Origin: Planctomycetota bacterium
Lineage (GTDB): Bacteria; Planctomycetota; Phycisphaerae; Sedimentisphaerales; SM23-30
Assembly (NCBI GenBank): GCA_029573975.1
Contig: JAKQBU010000212.1
Span: forward strand, 1-10,980
Length of the DNA stretch: 10,980 nt
Direction of reading: 5' to 3'
Shown: positions 1 to 6,475 of the stretch, piece after piece
How the letters are laid out: the number at the start of each line of letters is the position of its first letter
Numbering within the stretch: the stretch's first letter is position 1
Made by a program: the position numbers and the translations under genes
Notes under the pieces: model-generated
Databases searched by the model: none
What the model was told of the DNA's origin: nothing
Seen by the model: only the letters and a program-made list of their open reading frames with translations

Positions 1-714
1 AATCCGTCGTTTCAGAAAGATTCCACCTATTGCCAATAGTACTACAGTCCCTGGCTCCGGAATGTGAAACACGATTAGGTCATAGGTTGGATTGTCGCCT
101 ATATCCTGAAGTTGTATATTAAAAGCTGTGCCATCTCTCCACTGCCCCGAAAGCATATTCGTATTATCATCGTAGCTATAACCGGGCTGGCAAAAAATGT
201 GTATCCAGTAGAGATATGTACCCGGATCCCACGGTTGATCCCCTGGGAAAAATGCCGTCTGATCGCTCGCCAGCGTACCAATTTGCCCGCCGGATAAATA
301 GGATATGCTGAAATGTTGCATTTCCAGAGAATTGACACTACCGCCAGATAAATATAATTTGCTCCCATGATGCATTTTCAGAGAATTAACATTACCACAA
401 GAGATGTTAATTACACTTTCTGACCAAGACCCAATCTCACCAATATTACCACCCGACAAATTCAGTGTACCATAACCATCGGTAGTGAGATATCCAATAC
501 CAAACGGCATATTTGTATTTTCAATATTCGCAACAGCATAGTCGTTAACATTTAGACCATCTATTTTTCCTCCAGCCATTAGCAAGGTGTCATAATCGTC
601 AAGACCTAAACCATGATAATAATCCCCCGGCCCCATTACAAAATCTTCGGCCAAGAGATTTGTTGCTCCCATAATCAAAATTAACCACATTAGTAACTTA
701 AACTTAGTTCTCAT
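1..714 (-). CDS. PEP-CTERM sorted, repeat-containing exported protein (partial, C-terminal end off window)
   Basis: An open frame runs without a stop from the ATG at 714 to base 1 (238 codons). Seen: an N-terminal signal peptide (basic MRTKFK, then a hydrophobic stretch to about residue 21, likely cleavage after LLA at 22); four repeats of exactly 18 residues (starts at 84, 102, 120, 138) with core LSGGxIxxL; and at 216-238 the tripartite C-terminal signal: Pro-Glu-Pro (219-221), a hydrophobic helix, and a Lys-Arg-Arg cluster. A PEP-CTERM signal is known to be recognised by an exosortase, which anchors the protein at the cell surface. The repeats suggest a small beta-solenoid; this is inference. 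A Shine-Dalgarno AAGGAG (723-728) sits 8 bases before the ATG and fixes the start. Only the last few residues after KRRI and the stop can be missing. Substrate or ligand unknown. It is the only exported repeat protein here and stands alone, with a long structured leader upstream. Confidence 0.9.
   Translation of the reverse strand, partial: MRTKFKLLMWLILIMGATNLLAEDFVMGPGDYYHGLGLDDYDTLLMAGGKIDGLNVNDYAVANIENTNMPFGIGYLTTDGYGTLNLSGGNIGEIGSWSESVINISCGNVNSLKMHHGSKLYLSGGSVNSLEMQHFSISYLSGGQIGTLASDQTAFFPGDQPWDPGTYLYWIHIFCQPGYSYDDNTNMLSGQWRDGTAFNIQLQDIGDNPTYDLIVFHIPEPGTVVLLAIGGIFLKRRI
250..465 (-). repeat. Tandem 54 bp (18 residue) repeats inside the PEP-CTERM gene
   Basis: Four consecutive units of 54 bp encode residues 84-155. 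The protein cores are LNLSGGNIGEI, INISCGNVNSL, LYLSGGSVNSL and SYLSGGQIGTL, spaced exactly 18 residues apart. Two neighbouring units (around 317-350 and 371-404) are also alike at DNA level, sharing TTTYCAGAGAATTRAC, which suggests fairly recent unit duplication. A similar GG-containing motif (LMAGGKIDGL) occurs earlier at residues 45-54, out of register. Confidence 0.8.
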
Positions 715-813
715 ACCAATTTCTCCTTTCAAAAAAACCTGTATTTCCGAAAGGCCCCACCTTGGGGTCCCCGTAATATTTCGTTATCGCTTGCCGTCGC
801 GGCGCGTAAAAAC

Positions 814-942
814 GGGCACCGCCGCACGATATGCTCCCCTTGGGCCCGCTAGAGCCTGTCAGAAACACACGCCAGCGGTGCCCAATGCCAAATGGCAACT
901 GGGCACCAACCGGTATGCATCTTCTGACACTTAATCTAGCGG
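814..942 (-). promoter_or_regulatory. Structured 5' leader with mutually exclusive stems, upstream of the PEP-CTERM gene
   Basis: Seen: three nested stems form a hairpin: CCGCTAGA (846-853) with TCTAGCGG (935-942), TGTCAGAA (857-864) with TTCTGACA (922-929), and GGTGCCCA (877-884) with TGGGCACC (900-907), capped by TGCC/GGCA around an AAAT loop. A further segment, GGGCACCGC (814-822), is perfectly complementary to 875-883, so 875-884 can pair with either side. In a minus-strand transcript this gives a 1:2 versus 2:3 pairing choice, about 100 bases before the start codon. Such a layout is typical of regulatory leaders or of a mobile palindrome; I do not recognise a known riboswitch class. No uridine-rich terminator follows the second stem. 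Confidence 0.5.
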
Positions 943-957
943 TTTAAGGGAAAATGC

Positions 958-977
958 TCACTGGTAAGTAACAGTGA
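958..977 (-). promoter_or_regulatory. Candidate operator dyad TCACTG-N8-CAGTGA
   Basis: A perfect 6-8-6 inverted repeat lies 16 bases past a consensus -35 box TTGACA (998 to 993, minus strand), overlapping the place where a -10 box would sit for the PEP-CTERM gene. The -10 itself is poor (ACTGTT at 17 bp spacing), which would fit an activator- or repressor-controlled promoter. Inferred from position and symmetry only. Confidence 0.3.
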
Positions 978-1096
978 CAAAACCTATTCAATTGTCAAAC
1001 AGCCGCATCCTTGGCGGAAATCAGATAACCTCCAAAACAGTTTATAAAATTTAGAAAACCTTATTTTCGATATTAGCACATTTCCGCTTCGTCCGC

Positions 1097-1129
1097 AAGG
1101 AAAATCTTGACTTTTCCTTTTTTTTATTT
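1097..1129 (+). terminator. Rho-independent terminator without a known gene in front
   Basis: The perfect 8 bp stem AAGGAAAA (1097-1104) / TTTTCCTT (1112-1119), loop TCTTGAC, runs into an uninterrupted T tract and then ATTTT. It works only in the plus direction; in the minus direction the hairpin is followed by GCGG. No plus-strand gene ends upstream, so it may end a small RNA or an antisense transcript. The stem has only two G-C pairs, so strength is uncertain. Confidence 0.45.
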
Positions 1130-1353
1130 TGCTTTTAAACACCATTCCTGCCGCTTCCTGTCTTTTCAGGCCAAGCCGTCCGCATTCCTGCCGCGTTTTT
1201 TTCTATACTAAAGACAACGCTCGAGGCCAAAATGGGACGCGAAAAATTCAAATAAAACGAATATTTTTATAAATCCAGCCCGCAAAATCACTTACATCAG
1301 CCAAAAAAATCCGTATTTCCCCGACTTTTTTTGGAAACTGTTTCCGTGACAAA

Positions 1354-1458
1354 GAAATCTGACACCAGCGCAAAATCGAGTCGTCCCTTGTTATTGGAGG
1401 AGCCAGGGCCGTTTTTAGAAGTAAATATTGACTTTTGGCGGTTCCGTCAGTATAAAGA
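1354..1458 (+). repeat. Dispersed ~105 bp repeat, copy 1
   Basis: This stretch matches 10232-10337 in the same orientation. In the core (1381-1450 against 10261-10330) a hand alignment gives about 62 identities in 71 columns with two compensating one-base gaps. In the frame starting CGT CCC (1382) both copies read PFLxVNIDFWRFRQ, and from 1396 on five of seven base differences are at third codon positions. Copy 1 ends about five bases beyond the stop codon of the UDPGP gene. The flanking GGAGCC and GGTTCC can also pair, so an RNA hairpin is an alternative explanation. Confidence 0.75.
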
Positions 1459-1462
1459 CTGC

Positions 1463-2890
1463 TTATTCGATATAAAATTTCCCACCGGCGGTGAGTTTGG
1501 GGATCTGGTCTCGTTTTTGGGTTAGTTCATCGGCATCGAGGGCAAAGAGGGGAGAGATTTCCACCTGGACATCGATGGTTCCGTCCGGATGGCAGGGCAC
1601 TTCCACACCGGCCAGGGTCAGCCATTTGGCGGCCCGTTCGAGCTGGAGCTGGCGGGAGCTTTCCAGGCTGTCCACGCCGGTGGCGTTTTTGATGGGTGCG
1701 AACTGTTCCTTGCGGTCGATTTCCAGAATGATAGACTTTTTCGCCAGGGGCAGGGCATCGAAGACAAAGGTCTCCAGCTTGACGGCGTTCGGCTGGGCCG
1801 GTTCGACGCGGAGGCCCTGTTCGTTGATAAAAGGCACCTTTTTCACCGCCCGATGCCAGGGGAGGGAAAAACCGTGTTCATTGATTCGTTTGACGAAATC
1901 CCGGCTGATGATATGAATGGCAATGCTGCCGTATTCAATCATCAGCTTGCCATCCTTATTTTTCTTGTGGGCCAGTTCGTCCGGCAGGTCGCTGTATTCG
2001 ATGACCGTGACCTTGCCATCGACCAGGACGAAGTTGCCCACTTTTTCCAGCGGGCCGGTCTTGATGATCGCCTTGCTGGACATCTCGGCCCCGTCCAGCA
2101 CATGCAGGCCGATAAAGAGCGGGTCCACCACATACACCAGGGGATTATCCACCTGGAAATAGCTAATCTGCTCGACACCGCGTTTTTCCATATCCGCAAT
2201 TGCGCCGCCGGTAAATAAGGCCCGCAGGGACCCACCATGGCCGTCGGGCGAGGTGGAAAGACGGCCCTTTTCACTCAGGAGAATTTTTCCTTTTTTATCG
2301 AAGCACACCATGGTTCCCTGGGGAAAGAGAATCACGTCCGCCGGGTTCAGGCCGAAATAATCATTCTCCTGAAAGCTCCGCACGGTCTGTTCATGGTTAG
2401 GCGGGCTGGTCATGATATACCAGGGGACTTTCCCGCCGTAGCGGTTCTGGGTAGCCAGGATGGATTCGGCAAAGACGCGAAAGAGTGGCTTTTGGCAGAT
2501 GACGGTGGCGGGCACATTTCCCTTGGGTCCGTCGTAATTCAGGCGGGTTCCCATACCCCCGGCCACGGTGAAGACCGCTGCTTTATTTTCCGCAATATAC
2601 TGTCTGCCGATCTGCCGGGCGGCCTCGTATTTTTCCCGCAGGGGGCCTTCCGCCTCCATCGGATAGACCGGCGGGGCGGTGATCTCCTCGGGCAGTTTGA
2701 ACCGGGGCTGGGCCGTCACGTATTCGGGGATCAAGCGGTTAATTAAATCGAAATCCAGCGCTTGTATTTCTCCCAGCAATTCTGTCTGCTGCGAGGGTGT
2801 TAGATGCGTATAAAACCGCAGGAGATGGTCCTGGCCGTGTTTTTTTAGCTGTTTGGTTATTTCTTCGAAGCTGTTTATTTGAAAAACCAT
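1463..2890 (-). CDS. UDP-N-acetylglucosamine (UDP-HexNAc) pyrophosphorylase, eukaryotic UAP type, UDPGP family
   Basis: Predicted to join UTP and N-acetylhexosamine 1-phosphate into UDP-HexNAc plus pyrophosphate in the cytoplasm, feeding envelope polysaccharide. Seen (475 aa): N-terminal helical GQDHLLRFY (19-27); nucleotide-binding loop GGMGTRL (111-117) followed by GPKG; PDGHGG (215-220), the counterpart of the UAP PxGNGG motif; VDNPLVYVVDP for metal and uridine binding; VIEYSDLP; LPWHRAVKKVPF; FAPIKNA; and C-terminal VEISPLFALD. These follow the order of human AGX1/UAP1. Length is normal for the family. A start at 2929 would add 13 residues with no family match; the start at 2890 agrees with a candidate promoter (start of transcription near 2938) and GAAAGG upstream, though its 12-base spacing is long. 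Acceptor could instead be glucose- or galactose-type 1-phosphates (UDP-sugar pyrophosphorylase). It is divergent from the DUF362 gene. Confidence 0.9.
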   Translation of the reverse strand: MVFQINSFEEITKQLKKHGQDHLLRFYTHLTPSQQTELLGEIQALDFDLINRLIPEYVTAQPRFKLPEEITAPPVYPMEAEGPLREKYEAARQIGRQYIAENKAAVFTVAGGMGTRLNYDGPKGNVPATVICQKPLFRVFAESILATQNRYGGKVPWYIMTSPPNHEQTVRSFQENDYFGLNPADVILFPQGTMVCFDKKGKILLSEKGRLSTSPDGHGGSLRALFTGGAIADMEKRGVEQISYFQVDNPLVYVVDPLFIGLHVLDGAEMSSKAIIKTGPLEKVGNFVLVDGKVTVIEYSDLPDELAHKKNKDGKLMIEYGSIAIHIISRDFVKRINEHGFSLPWHRAVKKVPFINEQGLRVEPAQPNAVKLETFVFDALPLAKKSIILEIDRKEQFAPIKNATGVDSLESSRQLQLERAAKWLTLAGVEVPCHPDGTIDVQVEISPLFALDADELTQKRDQIPKLTAGGKFYIE

Positions 2891-2944
2891 AGCAGAAAAA
2901 CCTTTCTTCACTGGTATAAAACATCTCATCCAACAGGTCCTCTC

Positions 2945-2972
2945 ATTATGTGAATTATCGGTCGTTTGTCCA
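2945..2972 (-). promoter_or_regulatory. Candidate sigma70 promoter of the UDPGP gene
   Basis: On the minus strand TGGACA (2972-2967) is followed after 16 bases by CATAAT (2950-2945), each one mismatch from consensus. Transcription would begin near 2938, leaving a leader of about 48 bases before the ATG at 2890 but almost none before the alternative start at 2929. Confidence 0.45.
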
Positions 2973-3057
2973 GAGATTTACGGATAACTTTTGCCGCGGT
3001 GATGGATTACCGGTTCTGATTATTTATTTGCCTGTTATTTGCCGATATTATAAGGAA

Positions 3058-4062
3058 ATGAAGATATCAGGCATACAATATCCGCCGGGTTTGTTTTTTG
3101 TGGTTCTGTGGCTGGCGATGTTCTTGCCGGCGGAGAGGCTCTGGGCGCCCTATCAGCACCGCCGCGCTATTGATGATCCGCTGGGCCGGCAGAAGGCACA
3201 GATTTATGATGTGCATGGAAACTATGTGATCCGCGGCACGAAGGTCCACCAGAAAAGCCTGCGTCTCATGCTGACCACGGGTATCAAGAAGCTGAGCGGA
3301 ATGGATGACCCTTCCCAAGCCTGGCGTTGTTTTATCCATGATGAGGATGTCGTGGCGCTGAATTTTACGACGGTCAACGGCAAATCGCTGAGCACCAATA
3401 CGGATCTGGCCGGGGCTTTGCTGGACTGTTTGTACCAGGCAGGATTTAAGCCGGAGAATTTTATGGTTGTGGGTCTGGCGGAGCTGCCCAAACAGGCACA
3501 GGGGACCCGGCCCTGGCGGTACGGCTGGCAAAAGCAGCCGACCGACATTGGTACGACCACTGTGTACCTGGCTGGTTGGCTGGAGGAAGTGACCGCGATT
3601 ATCAATATTCCCTCGATGATGGACGATCACATCCTGGGGCTGCGGGGAGCCATGGTAAATGTAACGCTTCCCCTGCTGAAAAATCCCGCCCAATTATACA
3701 TCAACAACGGCGATCCGTTCATCCCGGAAATTTACGATCTGCCTGCGATTAAAGGGAAAATCCGCCTGCACATCGCCAACATGCTCCAGGTGCTCTATTA
3801 CGGCGGACCCCTGATTCATTCCTCCTATGTGTATGAGAACGGATCGATTCTGATCGGAACGGATCCCGTGGCATTGGATTGTGTGGGCGCCAAGCTGCTG
3901 GGCAACCTGCGGTCGGAACAAAATATCCCCCTGCATATCCCGATTAGCCTGGACAGCCCCTATCTGGATACCGCCTTCGCTATGGGTCTGGGTTACCAAG
4001 ACCTTAATTTCATCGAATACCAGAAGATCCCTCACGAACAGGAAGAATCCCCGCCTCAATAA
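3058..4062 (+). CDS. Exported DUF362 domain protein
   Basis: A DUF362 family protein of unknown function, 334 aa from the ATG at 3058. Seen: N-terminal signal sequence (hydrophobic LFFVVLWLAMFL at 12-23, possible cleavage near Ala30); DUF362 hallmarks in order: VVALNFTT (near 98-105, counterpart of VALKVN), INIPSMMDDH (182-191), the GLRGAMVN stretch, YYGGP, and GTDPVALDCVGAKLL (267-281). Many DUF362 proteins carry a ferredoxin-like 4Fe-4S domain; this one has only isolated cysteines, so no such cluster. A GTG start at 2950 would add 36 residues in front of the signal sequence and is less likely; the ATG at 3058 has AAGGA one base before it, an unusually short gap, so the start is not certain. 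No obvious terminator follows before the next promoter at 4121. No pathway can be assigned from neighbours. Confidence 0.8.
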   Translation: MKISGIQYPPGLFFVVLWLAMFLPAERLWAPYQHRRAIDDPLGRQKAQIYDVHGNYVIRGTKVHQKSLRLMLTTGIKKLSGMDDPSQAWRCFIHDEDVVALNFTTVNGKSLSTNTDLAGALLDCLYQAGFKPENFMVVGLAELPKQAQGTRPWRYGWQKQPTDIGTTTVYLAGWLEEVTAIINIPSMMDDHILGLRGAMVNVTLPLLKNPAQLYINNGDPFIPEIYDLPAIKGKIRLHIANMLQVLYYGGPLIHSSYVYENGSILIGTDPVALDCVGAKLLGNLRSEQNIPLHIPISLDSPYLDTAFAMGLGYQDLNFIEYQKIPHEQEESPPQ

Positions 4063-4120
4063 ACCTTATCCCAAGCCGCCCAACCCGTACCAGGTTCAAC
4101 CGGAAATGGCCGGCAAAACA

Positions 4121-4150
4121 TTGACGAATCACCAGGGAATCCTGTATAAT
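4121..4150 (+). promoter_or_regulatory. Sigma70-type promoter of the YkgJ-hisS operon
   Basis: TTGACG (4121-4126), an 18 base spacer, then a perfect TATAAT (4145-4150). Transcription would start near 4157, giving a leader of about 35 bases that contains the Shine-Dalgarno AGGAG (4181-4185). It is the best promoter match I see in the window. Confidence 0.75.
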
Positions 4151-4191
4151 GCCTGCTTTGATTTTGTATCGTTTTAGAGCAGGAGTATGTT

Positions 4192-4581
4192 TTGACCGAT
4201 ATTTTGTGTAAAAAATGTGCGGGCTTGTGCTGCCGGTATCTGGCGCTGCCCATTGAAACCCCTACCGACAAGGATGACTTTGACGATATTCGCTGGTACC
4301 TGGCCCACGAAGGAATCAGTATTTTTGTGGAAAAAGGGGATTGGTATATCAATATAGCCAACCGCTGCAAATATTTGACGAAAGACAATCTGTGCGACAT
4401 CTACGAAACCCGTCCCAAAATCTGCCGGGGTTATCGTCATGACAGTTGCGATTATCACAGCGGGGATTACGGCTATGAACTGTTTTTTACTTCCACCGAA
4501 GAGCTGAACGAGTATCTTCTGCAAAAGGGGATTATCAAAAGCAACGGACAAAAGCATAAGAAAACCTGTAAAAAAACCTGA
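4192..4581 (+). CDS. YkgJ family cysteine cluster protein (putative metal/Fe-S binding)
   Basis: A 129 aa cytoplasmic protein of the YkgJ family (zinc or iron-sulfur cluster binding, function not established). Seen: N-terminal CxxCxxxCC with Cys6, Cys9, Cys13 and Cys14; then Cys59, Cys68, the family signature CDIYETRPKICRGY (Cys68-Tyr81, with Cys78), and Cys86. The C-terminus is lysine-rich. The start is TTG at 4192: AGGAG (4181-4185) lies 6 bases before it, whereas the ATG at 4187 gives only Met-Phe-stop, and that TGA (4193-4195) overlaps the TTG. It is the first gene after the 4121-4150 promoter and ends 18 bases before hisS, so the two are probably co-transcribed. Confidence 0.88.
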   Translation: MTDILCKKCAGLCCRYLALPIETPTDKDDFDDIRWYLAHEGISIFVEKGDWYINIANRCKYLTKDNLCDIYETRPKICRGYRHDSCDYHSGDYGYELFFTSTEELNEYLLQKGIIKSNGQKHKKTCKKT

Positions 4582-4599
4582 CAGAGTGGTGAGTGCTCC

Positions 4600-5901
4600 A
4601 TGGAAAAAATTGCCCCGGTACGAGGAACACGTGATTTTTATCCCGAACAGATGGCGGTTCGCAACTGGATTATGGACGGCTGGCGGGCGGTGTCCCGGCG
4701 GAACGGCTTCGAGGAATATGACGCGCCGATTTTCGAGTATCTCCAGCTTTACACCCAGAAAAGCGGGGAGGAGATTGTCAGCCAGTTGTTCGCCATGCAG
4801 GACCGCGGCGGCCGGGATCTGGCGATACGCCCGGAAATCACTCCTTCCCTGGCCCGCATGATTAACCAGCAGATTCACTCTCTGCCCCGGCCGGTCAAAT
4901 GGTTTTCCGTCCCGCGATTGTGCCGGGCGGAGCGGCCGCAGAAGGGCCGGCTGCGCGAATTCTTCCAGTGGAATATCGACATCATCGGGGACGACTCGCC
5001 GCTGGCGGACGCCGAATCCATCTTTACCGCCATCGATTATCTGCGCAGTGTCGGCCTGACCAGCCGGGACGTGGTGGCGAAAATCTCCAGCCGGTCCATG
5101 CTGGCCGCCTGGCTAAAAGAGTTGGGCGCGGCCCCGCAGGAGCTGGACACGATCTATGCCCTGCTGGATAAACGGGCCAAGCTGCCGGAGGAAACCTTCC
5201 AGGCCCTGGCGGTTGAAAAAATTCCGGAGGCCGCTCTGCGAAATAAAATCCTGGATCTTTTTCAGATTGACTCGTTTGAAAAGCTCAAAGCTTCGGCCCC
5301 CCCTGCCGCGCAGGAGGAAGTGGCTCGCCTGGAGACCTTATTCCACCTGCTGGAGGTCATGGGGGTTCGGGACTATTGCACTTTTGACATTCACATCGTG
5401 CGCGGGCTGGCGTATTATACCGGCGTAGTCTTCGAGGTGTTTGACCGCGGGGCGGAGCTTCGCGCGCTCTGCGGGGGCGGGCGCTATGACAACCTGCTGG
5501 AAGTGCTAGGGGGGCCAAAGGTTTCGGCCACTGGTTTCGGGATGGGCGACGTGGTGCTGGAGATCCTCCTGCGGGAAAAAAATCTGCTGCAAACCGCGGC
5601 CGTTCCCCTGGATTTTTATGTCATCGACGCCGCGGCGGAACTCGGGGAGCAGACAGTTCAAACGGCTTGCCAGCTCCGGGGCCGGGGCTTTTCCGCTGCC
5701 TTTTCCTATAAGCGGCTGCCCCTGGGCAAGCAGCTCAAACAGGCCTCCAGCCAGAAGGCCCGGTTCGCGGTGATCCTCGGCCAGGAAACCATCGATAGCC
5801 GGCAGGTGACCATCAAAGATATGGCCTCCGGACTGCAAAAGACCGTTGCCCTGCCGGAATTTCTGGCCGGGCCGGACAAAATTTTTACGGCAGGAACATA
5901 A
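4600..5901 (+). CDS. hisS: Histidine--tRNA ligase
   Basis: Class II synthetase that charges tRNA-His with histidine, using ATP, in the cytoplasm. Seen (433 aa): PVRGTRDFYP (6-15); motif 1 around GFEEYDAPIFE (36-46); RPEITPSLARM (77-87); motif 2 FSVPRLCRAERPQKGRLREFFQ (102-123, conserved Arg at 109 and 119); histidine-specific loops RGLAYYTG (268-275) and CGGGRYD (291-297); motif 3 TGFGMG (311-316); and a C-terminal anticodon-binding domain from about residue 340. Length is typical. The QWNIDIIG after motif 2 resembles the variant common outside the proteobacterial HisRS type. Start supported by GGTGAG (4588-4593) six bases upstream. It follows the YkgJ gene by 18 bases and precedes the nuclease-like gene by 47, probably in one transcript. 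Confidence 0.97.
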   Translation: MEKIAPVRGTRDFYPEQMAVRNWIMDGWRAVSRRNGFEEYDAPIFEYLQLYTQKSGEEIVSQLFAMQDRGGRDLAIRPEITPSLARMINQQIHSLPRPVKWFSVPRLCRAERPQKGRLREFFQWNIDIIGDDSPLADAESIFTAIDYLRSVGLTSRDVVAKISSRSMLAAWLKELGAAPQELDTIYALLDKRAKLPEETFQALAVEKIPEAALRNKILDLFQIDSFEKLKASAPPAAQEEVARLETLFHLLEVMGVRDYCTFDIHIVRGLAYYTGVVFEVFDRGAELRALCGGGRYDNLLEVLGGPKVSATGFGMGDVVLEILLREKNLLQTAAVPLDFYVIDAAAELGEQTVQTACQLRGRGFSAAFSYKRLPLGKQLKQASSQKARFAVILGQETIDSRQVTIKDMASGLQKTVALPEFLAGPDKIFTAGT

Positions 5902-5948
5902 GGGTACGTGAAATTCGATTTTTTTCGCCGCCGGGCGGAAGGGCAGCC

Positions 5949-6464
5949 ATGAGCAATCGGGGCTATCATTACGAGCAGGCATTTGAGGATTATCTGCAGC
6001 GCCGTCGGATTTCCTACGTTCCCATCAGCCAGGTGCGCAAGGCCCAATTTGCCGATGTAAAAATCAAAAGTTTCGACTATATCATCTATCCGAACCATAA
6101 GACCCCGATTCTGGCCGACCTCAAGGGCCGGAAATTTTCCTGCCGGGCCTTTCAGCAGAACCGGTCGGGTCCTTCGTGGCTGCCGCGGGAGGATGTGGAG
6201 GATTTGAAAAAATGGGAGGAGATCTTCGGCGCCGGCCATCTGGCGATGTTTGTCTTCGCCTACTGGCTCCACGACTGCCTCCACCGGCTGGACCACCCGC
6301 AGATACACTGCCACGAACAGCGCCATTATGCCTTTGTCGCGGCCGAGCTGGAACCGTATCTGCTCCACATGAAACGGCGCAGCCCAAGCTGGAAAACGGT
6401 TTATGTCCCCAGCAAAAGGTTTGCGGTTTTCGCCCGGCCTTTTGGCTCGTTCATCCGGCGCTAA
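5949..6464 (+). CDS. Conserved hypothetical protein with PD-(D/E)XK-like nuclease signature
   Basis: A 171 aa protein that I cannot name. Seen: an N-terminal helix HYEQAFEDYL (7-16, Glu13), then SFDYIIYPNHKTPILADLKGRK (41-62), in which Asp43 ends one beta strand and Asp57-Leu-Lys59 the next. Glu...Asp...Asp-x-Lys in a helix-strand-strand order is the arrangement of the PD-(D/E)XK fold (Holliday junction resolvases, restriction-like nucleases). The C-terminal half is rich in His, Trp and aromatic residues, without signal peptide or membrane segment; a basic tail (end RR) may touch nucleic acid. Start supported by GGAAGGG (5937-5943) five bases upstream. Last gene of the likely YkgJ-hisS transcript and convergent with polA, which is suggestive of DNA metabolism but proves nothing. 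Nuclease activity is inference. Confidence 0.7.
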   Translation: MSNRGYHYEQAFEDYLQRRRISYVPISQVRKAQFADVKIKSFDYIIYPNHKTPILADLKGRKFSCRAFQQNRSGPSWLPREDVEDLKKWEEIFGAGHLAMFVFAYWLHDCLHRLDHPQIHCHEQRHYAFVAAELEPYLLHMKRRSPSWKTVYVPSKRFAVFARPFGSFIRR

Positions 6465-6475
6465 ACTTATTTACT

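Larger units (their letters stand above)
715..1462. other. Gene-free AT-rich region between two minus-strand genes
   Basis: No convincing protein gene was found in these ~750 bases. From left to right they hold the Shine-Dalgarno and leader of the PEP-CTERM gene, a nested hairpin region (814-942), a short dyad (958-977) beside a TTGACA box (993-998 on the minus strand), a plus-strand terminator-like hairpin (1097-1129), a 12 bp direct repeat CATTCCTGCCGC (1143-1154 and 1183-1194), and copy 1 of a dispersed repeat (1354-1458) that almost touches the stop codon of the next gene. Confidence 0.7.

Noticed and set aside
704..898. 64 codon minus-strand frame with YYGDPKVGPFGNTGFF
   Set aside because: It overlaps the start of the PEP-CTERM gene in another frame and lies in the hairpin-rich leader; the odd peptide made me look twice, but nothing supports translation.
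846..942. Integron attC site
   Set aside because: The palindrome size fits, but its ends lack the GTTRRRY/RYYYAAC core sites and there is no cassette or integrase.
1143..1194. 12 bp direct repeat CATTCCTGCCGC (1143-1154, 1183-1194) as a CRISPR-like array
   Set aside because: Only two short units, no regular spacers and no cas genes; at most a minor local duplication.
1589..2218. Plus-strand open frame of 209 codons
   Set aside because: Antisense shadow of the UDPGP gene, without ribosome binding site or family features.
4174..4878. Long open frame (234 codons) on the minus strand
   Set aside because: It covers the YkgJ gene and the start of hisS, both firmly identified on the other strand.
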